The translations under genes and the position numbers were made by a program. Source: Buxus sempervirens (lineage: Eukaryota > Streptophyta > Magnoliopsida > Buxales > Buxaceae). Taken from it: DNA of 64,000 nucleotides. The notes beneath the pieces are model-generated. The model was not told the origin of the DNA and ran no database searches. It saw only the letters and a list, made by a program, of their open reading frames with translations. The stretch is taken from NCBI GenBank assembly GCA_947561395.2, contig OX387184.1, positions 38,616,766-38,680,765 on the forward strand, read 5' to 3'. This document shows, one piece after another, positions 34,188 to 46,958 of the stretch (positions are counted from its first letter, which is position 1; each line of letters begins with the position of its first letter).

Positions 34188-35401
34188 TGTAAGTGTGAAA
34201 ACTCACACTCCTTATATGGCAAATGTTTGACAAATTATATCCTCTAATAAATTTCAAGATGTGCAGAATCAAAATATAAATTCTGTGAATTTAGTAAAGA
34301 GGAAGGTGAGGCTGCCACACAGCTACCACGCCGCTGGTAGCTCAAGGAAATGTAAAGATTTCTAAAGAAAGAACATTTCGTAAAGGCACTTGCAAGGAAC
34401 AACGCCGCTACCACTCCGCTGGCAGCGCATAAGTGAAATAGTACTTTGGAAGTAAAGCACGCGTACCGGCTTCGTAAGGCGACGCCGACACGCCGCTGGT
34501 AGCGCAGAGCAAGATTGAAGAATCTACAAATCAACTGTGCACATGCCGCGTTCCCTCCAGCTAGCAGCGCGCCCTTAACTGAGTCTTTTTTATTTGAGCG
34601 GGACTTGAGTTCGCTTCCAGCCGTCTACCCCAATCGCAAGACGACGCCACCAGCGCTCGATGCGATCTGAGATTTCTTATTTAAATAGACGAGCTGTATT
34701 CTTTTTTAAATGACTTTTTTATTTTGATCAATTTGATTTGGATCTTGAGGTGTTCGAGATTCAATCAATTCATCTTTAGAGAGTCGGTGATCGAGTGAGG
34801 GGGAGATCTGAGAGAGATCACCTGGAATTGAAGTTTGAGGATTCTTCTTCAATTCGGAACTTCACTTGATTGTATGATCTCCTGGATTGGTGATCGAGTT
34901 TGTTGGATGCATAGGTGGATTCCTATTGCATTGGATCATCTCAGTGGACTCTGAGGTGATTGTTACGATCTGGATTGATCGTGAATTGCAGCTTGTGGAT
35001 TCAAGTTGTGTTGCAGTTCGTGGATTCGAGCTGTGGATCTGGATTGATCGTGATTTGCAGCTTGTGGATTCAAGTTGTGTTGCAGTTCGTGGATTCGAGC
35101 TGTGAATCTGGATAGATCGTGAATTGCAGCTTGTGGATTCAAGTTGTGCTACAGTTCGTGGATTCGAGCTGTAGATTGCTGTTGAGTGAGTTCAATTGTA
35201 AAGGTTAAGTGTGTTTTCCTTTGTAATTGCTTTTCATTCAATAGTGGAGATTCTAAGGGTTAGTCGCCTCATACAGACTCGAGGTTTTTCCTGGATCTGG
35301 ATTCAGGTTTCCTCGTATAATTTCTGTGTGTATGTTTCCGCATTGTTAAGATCATAATTGTTGTAGATCGTGGACCTGTAGAGTAGTCCCCTACTCTTTC
35401 A
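34188..35401 (+). repeat. Copia-2 3' LTR (1,214 bp)
   Basis: It starts TGTAAGTGTG and ends CTCTTTCA. It differs from the Copia-1 and Copia-3 LTRs more than they differ from each other. It has three 69-bp tandem units (starts 34967, 35036, 35105) in place of two 93-bp units. The core promoter region is near 34679 (TTTAAATAGACGAG). Confidence 0.9.
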
Positions 35402-38400
35402 ACGTTGGAGCCTTCTTTGCCATGACAGAAGGCAATCAAGAAGGAGCAGATGAGCTACCTTTCATTGACTGGGCTGCAGTAGAGGTTCCATCTGGGACAA
35501 GCCCTACAGCAGAAGCGGGAGATGCAACTCACCCAATAATGGTGATTTCGGATGCGGACCCTGAGCTTGGGGAGCAGGCTTGTGTTATTACCCCTACCCC
35601 AGATTCTTTTATCTTGAATAATTGGGAGGAAACTCCCCTTACTTTTGAAGCCGCGTTTGTTTGGCAAACAGACATGGCTTCCAAAAAAAACTCCATTAGT
35701 GGAATGCCCTTTTCCTGAAGGTTTTAATGAGCCTTTGTCTTCAGGAAAAGATATTTTAGAAGGCTCTCAAAAAACAAAAGATTTTTCAATTTTTTCTAGA
35801 AAAATTAAATTTTTCAAAAAGGTCCGAACCACTTATGAACCATATAAGCAAACGGAATTGGATCGGGTTGAGTATGACTTCGACCTTGAGCTCGACTTTG
35901 ACCTAATGGGAGTTGAAGAAGAGACCGAGGTCGAAGAAGACGACCCTCCAAAAGAAATCACATATTAATTGGAGCGTCATGAAAAGGGGGTCCAACCCAA
36001 TATTGATGAGACCATATCAATAAACCTAGGGACCAAAGATGACCCAAAAGTAATGAAGATTGGGGCATGCCTATCTGAGATGCAACATGATGAAATGACA
36101 CGGTTCTTGGCAGATTATGAAGATGTATTTGCATAGTCGTATCGGGATATGCCAGGGTTAGACACGGACATGGTTGTGCATAGGCGACCAATTCTACAAG
36201 ATGTTAAGCCAGTTAAGCAGAAGTTGAGAAGGTTGAAACCTGAGTGGACATTAAAGGTCAAAGATGAAGTGGTCAAGCAGTTGCAAGCAGGATTTTTAGC
36301 AGTCTCCACATACCCTGAATGGCTAGCCAATATAGTGCCAGTCCCAAAGAAGGACGGAAAGGTCAGAATGTGTGTGGATTATAGAGAGTTAAATAAGGCA
36401 AGTCCAAAGGATGATTTTCCACTTCCCACATCGACATCTTGGTGGACAACACTACTGTACATAGCCTGTTTTCATTCATGGACGGTTTCTCTGGGTACAA
36501 TTAGATTAAGATAGCTAAGGAGGATCAAGAGAAAACAACCTTCATTACACCTTGGGGTACCTTCCACTACATTGTCATGCCATTTGGGCCTAAGAACGCC
36601 GGGGCAACCTACCAGCGGGCCATGACAGCCTTCTTCCATGATATGATCCATTAGGAGATGGAGGTCTATGTGGATGATATGATAGCCAAATCATGTGAAG
36701 AAGATGACCACTTGATCAACTTAAAAAAGGTGTTTGACCGACTCAGGAAATACAATCTAAGGCTTAACCCTACAAAATGTGTCTTTGGGGCTACATCAGG
36801 AAAATTGTTGGGATTTATTGTAAGTAGAAGGGGAATTGAGATCGACCCAGCTAAGGCCAAAGCAATCATTGAAATGCCATCACCTAGAACAGAGAAGGAA
36901 GTTCGTGGTTTTCTTGGAAGGATTCAGTATATAAGCCGGTTCATAGCACAGCTCACTGCTATCTGTGAACCAATTTCCAAGCTTCTGAGAAAGAATAACC
37001 CGACAGTCTGGAATGAAGATTGCCAAGAAGCCTTTGACACAATAAAGGAATATTTATTGAATCCACCAGTGCTAATACCACCAACTCCAGTGGACCACTG
37101 ATTCTTTACTTATCAGTTTTGGAGACATCAATGGGGTGTGTATTGGGGCAGCATGACGACACAGGCAGAAAGGAAAGGGCGATTTACTATCTAAGTAAAA
37201 AGTTCACGGAATATGAAGCAAAGTATTCCCCTTTGGAAAAGACTTGTTGTGCTTTAGTATGGGCAACTCAGAGACTGAGGCATTATTTCCTTAGCCATTC
37301 CACCTTACTGATATCCCGAATGGATCCTTTGAAGTATCTATTTGAAAAACCGGCTTTAACTGGTAGACCTGCAAAGTGGCAGCTGTTACTCTCTAAATTT
37401 GATCTCACATACATCACTCAGAAGGCCATTAAGGGTCAAGCCATTGCTGATCACTTAGCTGCACATCCTCTACCAGAATACCAACCCTTGAAGACCAACT
37501 TTCCTGATGAGGCAATCCTTTTTACTGAAGAAGAAGAAGGTGAAAGCTCTTGGCAAATGTTCTTTGATGGGGCTGCCAACATGAATGGAAATGGAATAGG
37601 GGCAGTTTTGATCAAGCCAGATGGGGCACACATCCCAATCGCAATGAAGTTGAGGTTCCAATGCATGAACAATATTGCAGAGTATGAAGCATGCATAATT
37701 GGGTTGCAAGCTGCCTTAGACCATGAAGTGGAGGAACTTGACGTATATGGAGATTCGAGTCTTATCATCTTCCAGACAACTGGTGAATGGAAAACCAAGG
37801 ATCACAAACCGATCCCCTATCACCAGTATTTGGAAGAAACAAGTACCAAATTCACTCGAATTTCCTTCAACTATATGCCAAGGGCTAAGAACCAATTTGC
37901 AGATGCTCTAGCAACATTGGCTTCAATGGTCAGTATGCCAGAAGGTGTTGATATTAGACCACTGGAAATTGAAGTCAGAGATGAACCTGCTTATTGCCTT
38001 GTTCTAGAAGAAACACCAGAAGAAGAAGTACCATGGTTTCAAGACATTAAGAACTTCTTGAATGATCGGAGTCTGCCAGAAAATGTCACTCCTACTGAGA
38101 AAAGAACAATACAGAGGTTGGCAGGTCAGTTCCTACTAAGTGGTGGACAGTTGTACAAGAGATCACACAACGATATCCTACTTAGATGTGTTGCCAAGAC
38201 CGAGTCAAAAAGGTTAGTTGAAACTGTATACGGAGGAGTTTGTGGACCCCACATGAACGAGCACATGCTTGCCAAAAAGATCCTGCGATTGGGATACTAC
38301 TGGTCGACAATGGAGCACGATTGCTATATACATGTCAAAAGGTGTCATCTTTGCCAAGTGTATGCTGATAACAAGAATGCACCTCCAAGTGAATTATACA

Positions 38401-39281
38401 ACATGACTTCTCCATGGCCCTTCTCCATGTGGGGCATAGACGTCATTGGAATGATCTCTCCAAAAGCATCAAACGGGCACCGATTCATTCTTGTAGCAAT
38501 CGATTACTTTATCAAGTGGGTAGAAGCAACTTCGTATGCAAATATCACAAGTAACCATGTTCTTAAGTTTGTGAAGCACAACATCATTTGTCGCTATGGT
38601 TTGCCAAGTGCTATAGTATCAGACAACGCTTCAAACATTAAGAACAAAGATTTGAGGAAGATGTGTGAGCAGTTTCAGATTACCCATCATAAGTCAGCTC
38701 CGTACAGACCAAAGATGAATGGGGCAATGGAAGAAGTGAATAAGAACATAAAGAAGATCATTCAGAAGATGGTAATGAGTTTCAAAGATTGGCATGAAAT
38801 GTTGCCACTTGCTCTACATGCCTACAGAACCTCGATCCGGACTTCTACTAGGGCAACCCCGTATTCCTTAGTATATGGGATGGAAGCAGTTTTACCAGTA
38901 GAAGTGGAAATACCTTCACTAAGAGTGCTAATGGAAGCTGAATTAGAAGAAGCTGAATGGATATAGTCAAGACATGATCAACTCAATCTGATAGAGGAAA
39001 AGCGTTTGAAGGCGCTTTGTCATGGCCAATTGTATCGAAAGAGAATGGTCTGGGCTTACAATAAAAAAGTGAAGCCCAGAACTTTCCAAGAAGGAAATTT
39101 TTTATTAAAGAATATCTTACCCTTTTTGGAAGACCCTCGTGGAAAATTCAAACCAAATTGGGAAGGGCCTTATGTTGTCAAAAAGGTCCTATCAGGGGAC
39201 GCTCTCATCTTAACAGAAATGGATGGGAAAGATTTTCCTGAGCCAATTAACTCTGATGCAGTAAAGAGGTATTTTCCTTGA
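35402..39281 (+). pseudogene. pol: Gypsy-B pol: linker, RT, RNase H domains, integrase; many stops and frameshifts
   Basis: The protein runs across several frames. It starts with an acidic linker (35404-35965, frameshift near 35700). RT follows with a TAG at 36134-36136 and a frameshift near 36433. RT motifs are VPVPKKDGKVRMCVDYRELNKASPKDDFPLP and YVDDMIAKS (36664), with TAG also in the conserved GYN-Q-I motif (36502-36504) and at 36652-36654. After a shift near 37101-37119, the frame covers the RT-linked RNase H (LEKTCCALVW), the second RNase H (MFFDGAANMNG, NIAEYEACIIGL, FADALATLASM) and integrase (CHLCQVYADN; acidic residues in WGIDVIG, VSDNASN, NGAMEEVNK). A TAG lies at 38964-38966. The tail ends at PINSDAVKRYFP. 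It is clearly non-functional. Confidence 0.9.
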
Positions 39282-40249
39282 TTGAATATTACTAGGAAAT
39301 GATCCGAGGCCATTTTTCCATATTTCCCAAAATTCTAATCTCTAGTCTAGCCAATTCGAGCCTGTTCGTCTTTTTGATCAACCTAAACTGGACTTACAGT
39401 CTTAAACTGGGGCAAAGCCAATAGGGGCAAAGCCAATTGGGGTAAAAAGAAAAAAAAAGAAAAAAGAGAAAATAATAGGGGCAAATGAAAGCCAAATACA
39501 AAAAAAAGGAAATGGGGTCAAATTCATCATGACTGTAAGTTCGGTTGACCTATTTTCACACTTAGAAAATTTTGAGCCTTTAATACCTTTTCTTTCATAA
39601 ACCAAGCTTAGCCTTTGTTTCGTCCTATTCTTAAGCCCTCGGTGATTTTAGTATATTCATTCAACTTTCAGAGTAAGATTGGTGATGACGGAATGCAAAA
39701 GCCGGCCTTAGTGAAAACCGTAACTGGTGCTAGGGGCAATATTGGCAAAAGGGGAAAAAATAGAAAAAAAAGAAGAAAAAAGAAAGAAGAATCAAGGGTT
39801 GAGTTGATCATATGGTCCAAGTTTGAAGTCAGCATGAGCACTAAAAACTGAGCAGATTAGCAGGGCCAGTCATGGAGGAAAAGCCATTTGGGGATGATTC
39901 TAAAGGTCACAGGATGGACAGATTTGGTCTCTCCCTATTGCTTGGATTACCCTTTTCATTATTTCAACCTGAAGTTAATTCCTTTAATTATATGTGATTA
40001 AGTGTTTTGGATCAAATTTTAAATAAAAAAAAACTATACTTTGGCCAGTGATGAGAAATCAAATACTTTTCATAAAACTTTTGTTTTTACAAGCATCTGA
40101 GAATTCTGAGGCCAATAATATAAAACCTATTTGTGAATTAAATTCTTTGTCTTTCCACTATTGGAGTTTGCTTTTGTATAAAGGTATGGAAAAAAGAGAA
40201 GAAAAAAAAAAGAAAAAAGAGAAAAAAGAATCTAATCCCTATCCCCTAA
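39282..40249 (+). other. Gypsy-B noncoding region after pol
   Basis: It has A/G-rich runs and short phrases shared with Gypsy-A 11935-12400. It contains the space between the convergent ends of pol (+) and antisense unit A (-). Nothing coding is supported. Confidence 0.65.
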
Positions 40250-41937
40250 CTACTCCTCAAGCTCCCTAATCCGAGCCGCCTGAGTTGCAATGATTCCAGA
40301 AGCTCCCTCTGCATCTGGATCGCTCAAAAAGGAGATAACCTCATCTGAAAATGATTGCTTGATCTTCAAAGCCCTAAGGTCAGCCAGGGAATCCTGATAT
40401 TTCTTCTGCATCGCTCGGACTTCAAAGCGATGAACCTGTCTTTGTTCCTCAAGTTTCTTCTCCATGGCAATGCGGCAAGACCTCTGCTCTTCAAGATGCC
40501 TCTCCAGATCAATACCTTTTATCCTGAGTTCTTGGGCTTCTCGTACCCATATTTGTTGAAGCTGCTTGTGAGTGGCCCTTTCAGATTCCAGGATGTCTTC
40601 ATAAGTAGGGGGAAGAACTGCAGGATGATCCTCTGGTACTGGGGCATGACTCTGCACCTGCTCTTTGATCCAGAAATGATAGTCCTTCACATGGGACTCA
40701 GAAAAGATCGGACCACGTAGAAGGCGAACATAGGACCACTCATTCATTAACCAAGCATTTAGCCCCATGGTGGCTGGTGTAAGTGGCCCAAGGAAGTTCT
40801 CATATCCAGTTGGGATCGTAATCCCCTGGGTCACTCCAAACTGCTGAAGAACCCTCAAAGGAAGATAGAGAATAGCAGATTTCAAGCCTGCTAGAACCAG
40901 AAAGTTCCTATCTCTAAAGCTGATCACTGTCTCTAGATTGGGTTGATAAGTGCCAAGCTATCTCACCTGATCATCCTGGAGTGTACCCAAGAAAGTGAAC
41001 CAACCTTGCTTGCCACCTTGGATGTTAGGACACCCCCTGTTGCTCATTAGAACAGGAACTTTCAATCTTGGAAAAAAGCGGCGAGTTATCTCCTCAACCC
41101 GACTCAGGTGGTCAAGTAACCAAAGCTGCAGAAAAGGGGAGTATTTTAATTTATTTCAAAAGAAAAAAAAGAAAAGAAGAAAAAAAAGAAAGAAAAGAAG
41201 AAAGAGAAGAAAAAGAAAAAAAAATATTTCCTTTTTACCTGTAGGATAGGGGCGCATGCAAGGAAGCGCTTCTTCTTTCTGAAATAGCAGTCAGTCAGGG
41301 CCTGGTATATCTCTGCCAAGATCATAGGGGCCAATCTTTCACTTTCCCTAACCTGGTAGACAACTGAGATGAGAGCCAAGTCAACCTGGTCGTCACCTCG
41401 TGGAAAGAGCAACTGATTGACCACTATCAAGGTCAAAGAATTAAATCGGGCATCCTACTCCTCACCTCTTAGAAGTTTTTTAGTCAAAAAGGTCTTGGAC
41501 AAAGTCAACAGTGTATCAGAATTTCCTAAGTCTTTCTTCCCTATACCCAAGAAGGTGGATGCCTCCTTTTTGTAGCTAGGCTTTAGGGGTGTGTTCACAA
41601 CTTTTTCAGAAAACCTTAGACCAAGGATGGTTTCGATTTCTTCAATGGTAGGAGTCATCTCTTTGTCATCAAAGCGGAAGAGATTTAATTCAGGTACCCA
41701 GTGTCCAATCAAAGCTTCAATGATTTCCCACTTAAAGGGAATTTTAGGGATGTGTAGGATGTGGCCTAAGTGGATGGAATCCTAGCGAATTTCCTCATCA
41801 AGGGTCATAGAGTTAACCCACCTATCATAGAAGGAATCCACAACATTGTACCTGGTGAGATTAGGAGGTTTTGATCTAACAAGTTGTCTTGCAGGAGGAG
41901 ATTCATCGGCAGAAGATAACGGGGCGAGGGAAGCCAT
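40250..41937 (-). pseudogene. Antisense unit A: two-exon DUF7745-like gene with three in-frame stops
   Basis: Read on the minus strand, exon 1 runs 41937-41239 (ATG, MASLAPLSSADESPP). The intron is 41238-41126 (113 bp, CAG/GTAAAA donor, CTGCAG acceptor, pyrimidine-rich). Exon 2 runs 41125-40250. Both exons are multiples of three, giving 524 codons plus stop. The pattern W-P-E-LNLFRFDDKEMTPTIEEIETILGL, MILAEIYQALTDCYF, FLACAPILQLWLLDHL resembles the plant DUF7745 family found in retrotransposon-linked ORFs (recognised by memory). A coiled coil occupies the last ~90 residues (ERHLEEQRSCRIAMEKKLEEQ to IRELEE). In-frame TAGs are at 41784-41782, 41457-41455 and 40960-40958. It converges with Gypsy-B pol and has its own TATA box upstream. 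Its function is unknown. Confidence 0.75.
41126..41238 (-). other. Intron of antisense unit A
   Basis: It is a GT-AG, phase 0 intron of 113 bp. It is almost entirely T/C on the minus strand (A/G runs on plus), which explains the purine-rich stretch here. Splicing keeps the same frame across the protein. Confidence 0.75.
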
Positions 41938-42378
41938 GGAAGCACCAAAGAAGCCAAGGAAAGCAAAAAACGGAGAGCTCAGGGAGTTTTCAAACTATTA
42001 AAAACGTCACAATGACGTTCCCCATGAGTTTATATAGAAAATTCGAAAAAGCAATAAAATCCGCATTTATAATACGAGTGCGGCGTGCCCGTAAAAAATT
42101 TACGGGCAGCATACGTCCGCATTAATATTACGGGCACAGCTTGCTCGTAATATAAATATGGTTTTATTGAAAAAATGCAAAAAATGGGAAATTTCAATTT
42201 TAATGCTTTCCCAAGTTTCACCTGTCCCTGCTTAAACATGTATCATGCAATGGAAGCAAGAAATAAAGAAGAAAAGAGCATAAATGAAGAAAAAATGAAT
42301 CAAACTTCTTTTATATATATGAAATTGTACATCATTTTGTCAAAATACAAGTACATGAGATATCCTAATCTAATCTGT
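41938..42378 (-). promoter_or_regulatory. Promoter region of antisense unit A
   Basis: Minus-strand TATATAAA at 42036-42029 is 92 bases before the unit A ATG. Upstream lies a 9-bp perfect inverted repeat GCCCGTAAA/TTTACGGGC (42087-42095 and 42099-42107, 3-base spacer) and a further CGGGC copy near 42141. The left part (42180-42378) separates units B and A and is A/T-rich with no ORF. Confidence 0.6.
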
Positions 42379-45300
42379 CTATCTAGGTCTACCCCTGCGG
42401 CCACGACCACGTCCTCTGCCTCGACCACTGCCTGAAGGTCGCCGACGCTCGAAAACATGCTCCACAAGGTGACGAGCTGTACTACGGGTCAAACTGCTCA
42501 AAATAGACTGAATATCATACCACATATATAAAGGCACAAGGCCAGCAGTGGGATGATCAAGAGGAACGAACCCCGAGGTATCTACATATCCCCCCAACTC
42601 GGTATCAGAATCCGCAGGGACCGGCTCAGTCACAGGCTCGGTGGCAGGCTCAGGCACCTCCTCTGTCATAGCAAGCTCCATAGCAGGATCAGCAGGAACA
42701 GACACCCCAGGAGCATCAGCATCAGGCCTAGGCTCCACAGGCTCAGTAGCGGTCTCCTCTATCACCCCAGCCTCCTCGGTAGGCTCCATCTCCATCTCAG
42801 CAGGCGCATCAGGAGCAGTCTCTAGTGCTGGAGCAGACTCTGGCACGTCCTGAGTAGTAGGGACAGCAGTAGGTGCAACCTCGGCCTCGATCTCGGGCTC
42901 TGCTGCAGGCACCTCTACCGATCTAGGAGAGGTCACAAACTCTACTCGTGCCACTGAGAAAACCTCGCCACGAAGATGCATAGGGAGTGAGGAAGCAGGT
43001 GACCTAGAAGGGCTGGCTGTGTCATCTTGAAAATAAGAAAAGCAATTCTAATCAAAGCATGATAAGCAGATATAAGAAGCAGAAATTAAAAAGGGTGAAA
43101 GAATTAACCTGAGTATAAGATGGACCCGACTAGTCCTGTGCACTAGAAGGACCCGCCTGGCCCTGTGCTCTAGCAAGCTGGCCCCTGAGGTCGGCAATGG
43201 TAATAAAGAGGGCGTCCCGCTCAGCTATAGCGGCATCTCACTGTCGCTCTATATCAGCATACCAAGATCGGATCTCTGCCAACTGAGCCTCCTGAAATAG
43301 AAGAGAATGTGTCAGAAAATACCAAGTCAAAATAGAATATAAGAATGGAAGATCAAAAAGGGGAAGGCATACTAGGCCCTGATCACTACCCCTCCTATCT
43401 CCGTGACTCTGCCACGGACAGGCATAGGTGGCATGAGGCACCCAACTGAAGCCTGCCTAAACCAGGCATCATAGTCACCCTCCTCTAACAAAGTCTCTGC
43501 ATCCGTCCAATCTAGGAACTGAGCAGGATCAACAGGCATAGGAGGAAAAGAGGGTGCAGTATCTGGAGGGATGGCAGGAATCTGGGGCTCTCCGACATGC
43601 TGATAAAAGAAGCACTCACCGCAGTACCAGATGCTGCCCATCTGACCAATAAAGAACTGGTAACGCTGACATCTTTGGTCAAGGGCAAACGCATCATCCC
43701 TAGCCGCATGCAGGGCCAAGACCTCATGAATGTCCTCCATCCGGGGGACGAGCAGCTAAAAAACAGAAAGGAGAATATTAGGCATATAATTCAGGAAAAG
43801 GGAAAAAGGAAGAGCTAAAGAAGCTTACCTCAAACTGATACAGCCTATCCAGATGAGCCCGGGCAGACCTAGGATGACTCTTTTCAAAGTTGTGCTCCAC
43901 ATGGCACCATCTACGAGCCATAGGATATGTCTCCTCTGACATCGTAGAGGTAGGGCGGAAGTATGGAATATAAACCCTAGCAAAAAACTGCAAAAGAAGA
44001 AAAAAGGGTCAGAAGGATAAAAAAGGGGAGAGGAAGAGAAAGAAAAATGGAAAAAAAGGTGTTTCACCTACAGGAAGGGCCAGAAGAATCTACACCCAAC
44101 TCCAGCTCCTCGAGAGGTAGAGAGGCCACTAACTGATCGGCGTAGACCAGCTAGAATGGTGCCAAAAATAAGCGGGCCCCAAGCATACCTCCTCACTCGC
44201 TGCAGATCTCCCAATAAACTCAAAAAATGAGGACTGACAGAAGTCGTGTTCTTTGGGAAGAAGCGGGAGCCCATCATGTACAAGAAGATGAAGCGGAAGG
44301 CGAAAGGGAAAACTGTATGACCGGCGGCAAGCTGACCAAGCTGTCTCCTCCGGAAGGTCTTTCTCAACAAAGTCAGAGACAATCTAGGCCTCCCTCTATC
44401 GCAAGCCTCCGGAGGCAGCACCACATATCCAAGATAAGCAGCAATCTCCGCAGCATCAGGCATCACCATCTCAGGGATAATATCTCCAGTCATCCTAATC
44501 CCGGTGATGAGAGTGAAGTCGGACGGCCGGATCCCGATCTCAATGTCTGGAAAATGGAAGCTCAACGTCTCTGGAAAGAACCTTTCGAGCATCGATGCAA
44601 TAAGGGCTCGATCCAAGCGCACATCTGGGATGGTGATGAAGAGGCCATAACAAAACAAGCCCAACTCCTGGCGAAAGGACGAACTGCAGTCTCTGAGAAA
44701 TCTGATGAAGCTGGCCCAGCTCCCACGGTAATGAGACAAGGGATACTCCAAAGGGATGTCTGCCCTAATACAAGCTGAGGGATGAGTCCTCAAGCCATGC
44801 AAAAGGTCAGTATCCCTAATCTGGGCAGCAACCACCTCAGGGACTTCAACCCTAGTCCAAGCCTCATCCCTGCCATGGCCTCCTCTGCGGCCTCCTTTAC
44901 GGCCCTCATCACGGCCTCCGTTCCGGCCTCCACCTCGACGCCCGCTACGGCCTCTGCCTCTGTCTAGAGCCTCAATTGCCGGCTAAGGAAATAATTGGAA
45001 GGAAGAAAGAATCAGGGTGATGAATTTTGAGAAGGAATTTGTGTAAGTGTGAAAACTCACACTCCTGTTATGGCAAATGATTGACAAATTAGGTTTCTAA
45101 TGAAGCTTCAAGATGTGCAGATTAAACAATGAAAATTCAGTAAATTTAGTAAAGAAGAAGAAGTTGGTGCCACCACACTGCTACCACGCCGCTGCCACCC
45201 CGCTGGCAGCACATAAGGAAATTCGTGTGTCAAAAGCAAGGATCGTGCACCTGCCGCGTACTCTCCCGCTAGCAGCGCGCGTTTAACAGATTCAACTCAC

Positions 45301-46259
45301 TCTGAGCGGGACATGAGTTCGCTACCAGCCGTCTTCTTCGATCGCTTCACGACGCTACCAGCGCTCGACGCGATCTGTGTTTTATTCTTTAAATAGACGA
45401 GTTGTAATTTTTAAGATGACTTTTTTTTTCTTTGGATCATTTGCTTTTCGAATCTTGAGGTTTTTGAGATTCGATCAAATCTTCTTTAGAGAGTCGACGA
45501 TTGAGTGAGGGGGAGATCTGAGATAGATCGCCTGGAATTGAAGACAGTGGATTCTTCTTCAATTCAGAACTTCATCTGATCGTGTGATCGCCTGGACTGG
45601 TGATCGACCTTGATTGATGCGTAGGTGGATTCCTACTGCATTGGATCGTCTCAGTGGATTCTGAGAGGATTGCTGCGATCTGGATTGATCGTGTCCTGCA
45701 GCTTGTGGATTCAAGCTGTGTTGCAGTTCGTGGATTCGAACTGTGGATCACTGGAGAGTGATTGTTTGCGATCTGGACTGATCGTGTTCTGCAGCTTGTG
45801 GATTCAAGCTGTGTAGCAGTTCGTGGATTCGAACTGTGGATTGCTGTTGAGTGAGTCAAATTGTAAAGGTTAAGTATGTTCTCCTTTGTAATTGTCTTCT
45901 CATTCAATAGTGGATTTTGAAGGGTTAGTCGCCTCATATAGACTCGAGGTTTTTCCTGGATCTGGATCCAGGTTTCCTCGTATAATTCTTTGTGTACTGT
46001 TTCCGCAATTGTTAAATTCTGAATCGTTATAGATCGTGGACCTTAAGAGTAGTCCTCTACTCTTTCAATTTGAAATTCAGAAGGGTTAGAGTATTCCTCT
46101 GGGGACGCCTCATGCAAATCCCCAGAAGGAAGATCTGGGATATCAGAATCAGAATCCCTCGGCTCTCGAAGATAATGCCACATCAACATGATCCCTCCGA
46201 ACCCTCGAATAGGAGGGCTCATCCGCAGGATCCCTAGAAGCTGAACGAATGCGGGCCAT
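42379..46259 (-). pseudogene. Antisense unit B: multi-exon plant-mobile-domain-like gene, broken
   Basis: The exons on the minus strand I can support begin with a first coding exon from ATG 46259 (MARIRSASRDPADEPSY, one frameshift). Next come 44982-44068 (RGG-rich start, then PMD-like domain), 43987-43829, 43755 to ~43375, 43291-43109 and ~43030-42379. The domain has FPDIEIGIRPSDFTLITGI, FIFLYMMGSRFFPK and LLGDLQRVRRYAWG, the layout of the plant mobile domain (PF10536 type, by memory). The tail is rich in E/P/T and ends in a GRGRGRGRGRRGRPR run. Three phase-0 exons are multiples of three with GT-AG borders. TAG at 44070-44068 sits at a donor where CAG is expected. TGA at 43240-43238 and TAG at 43132-43130 also break it, and S1 lies between the first two exons. 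The ~43375 and ~43030 junctions are uncertain. Confidence 0.65.
45042..46067 (+). repeat. S1: solo copia LTR (1,026 bp)
   Basis: It is the same family as the Copia-1/2/3 LTRs (TGTAAGTGTG start, CTCTTTCA end). It is flanked by a perfect 5-bp duplication ATTTG (45037-45041 and 46068-46072) with no internal region. It arose by LTR-LTR recombination after insertion into antisense unit B. It is about 160 bp shorter than the Copia-1 LTR, mainly in the U3 motif region. Confidence 0.95.
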
Positions 46260-46958
46260 CTACGAGTTCAAAGTAGAGAGATGATTTGTTATTTATTTCT
46301 GTGAAAATTTATTTGTTCTTCATTTAATCAAGTTTAATTGTTTGCAGGATTGAACAATATAAGGGAAAAGGCCTCAGAAGTATGACCAAATTGGGATTCT
46401 ACCAAAGAGGACTTCCTTCAGTGCTCCAAAATTTTGTTTTTGGGAGACTTTACTATTTCTTTGTTGTTGTTTTTCTTATGTATTATCCTTATACAACAAA
46501 AAGGAAAACGAGAAAGAGAAGAAAAGTGCTTGTTAAAATTTAGATTCGGAGACTGGAATCTTTTTGTTTCTAAGATACCTAATGGTTTAACTTTGCTTGG
46601 TTTCAGGACAGTCAAGGCATGCCCAAACTGGAGTGAAGTGTGTACAAAATCTCTAAAGCTTATGCATGCAAAAATCAAGGTAACAGGGAAAATACCCGAC
46701 AAGGTTTGAGTTGATTCAGTTCATACCAGTCGTTAAAGTATTCAGCTCAAGATCATGGCAACATATCAAGATTGGATTTAGACAGGAACTATCAACATTC
46801 AAAGATGGAAAACCAGACATCCAAAACAAATGGATTCAAGAACATGTGGACACTTGGAGTTTCTAACAGTAGACATTCAAAGAGATCTGCAGAATCAAAG
46901 TCTCATTCAAATATAGATTGAAGTTCTGAAGTTGCAGAAATTTAAGGCAATAAAATAC
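46260..46958 (-). other. Part of the inferred 5' intron of antisense unit B
   Basis: There is no ORF of note on either strand. On the minus strand a TAG acceptor dinucleotide lies directly before ATG 46259, so I read 50139-46260 as one intron, now enlarged by S2. The region is A/T-rich with a mixed composition typical of introns. Confidence 0.45.

Larger units (their letters stand above)
18514..35401 (+). mobile_element. Copia-2: Sirevirus-like copia, 5' half outside window, interrupted by Gypsy-A and Copia-3
   Basis: The visible parts are pol from mid-integrase (18514-20989), a spacer (20990-22236), the accessory ORF in two pieces (22237-23255 and 33609-33876), a polypurine tract (34177-34186) and a 3' LTR (34188-35401). 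After the LTR the sequence becomes pol of Gypsy-B, so Copia-2 inserted into Gypsy-B. The predicted target duplication is ACGTT (35402-35406), whose partner is outside the window. Being interrupted by both Gypsy-A and Copia-3, it is older than either. Confidence 0.88.

Noticed and set aside
36149-36514. A separate gene of 121 codons
   Set aside because: It is RT of Gypsy-B cut out by a TAG and a frameshift.
44227-44778. Plus-strand ORF of 183 codons
   Set aside because: Shadow of the minus-strand PMD-like exon; no domain.
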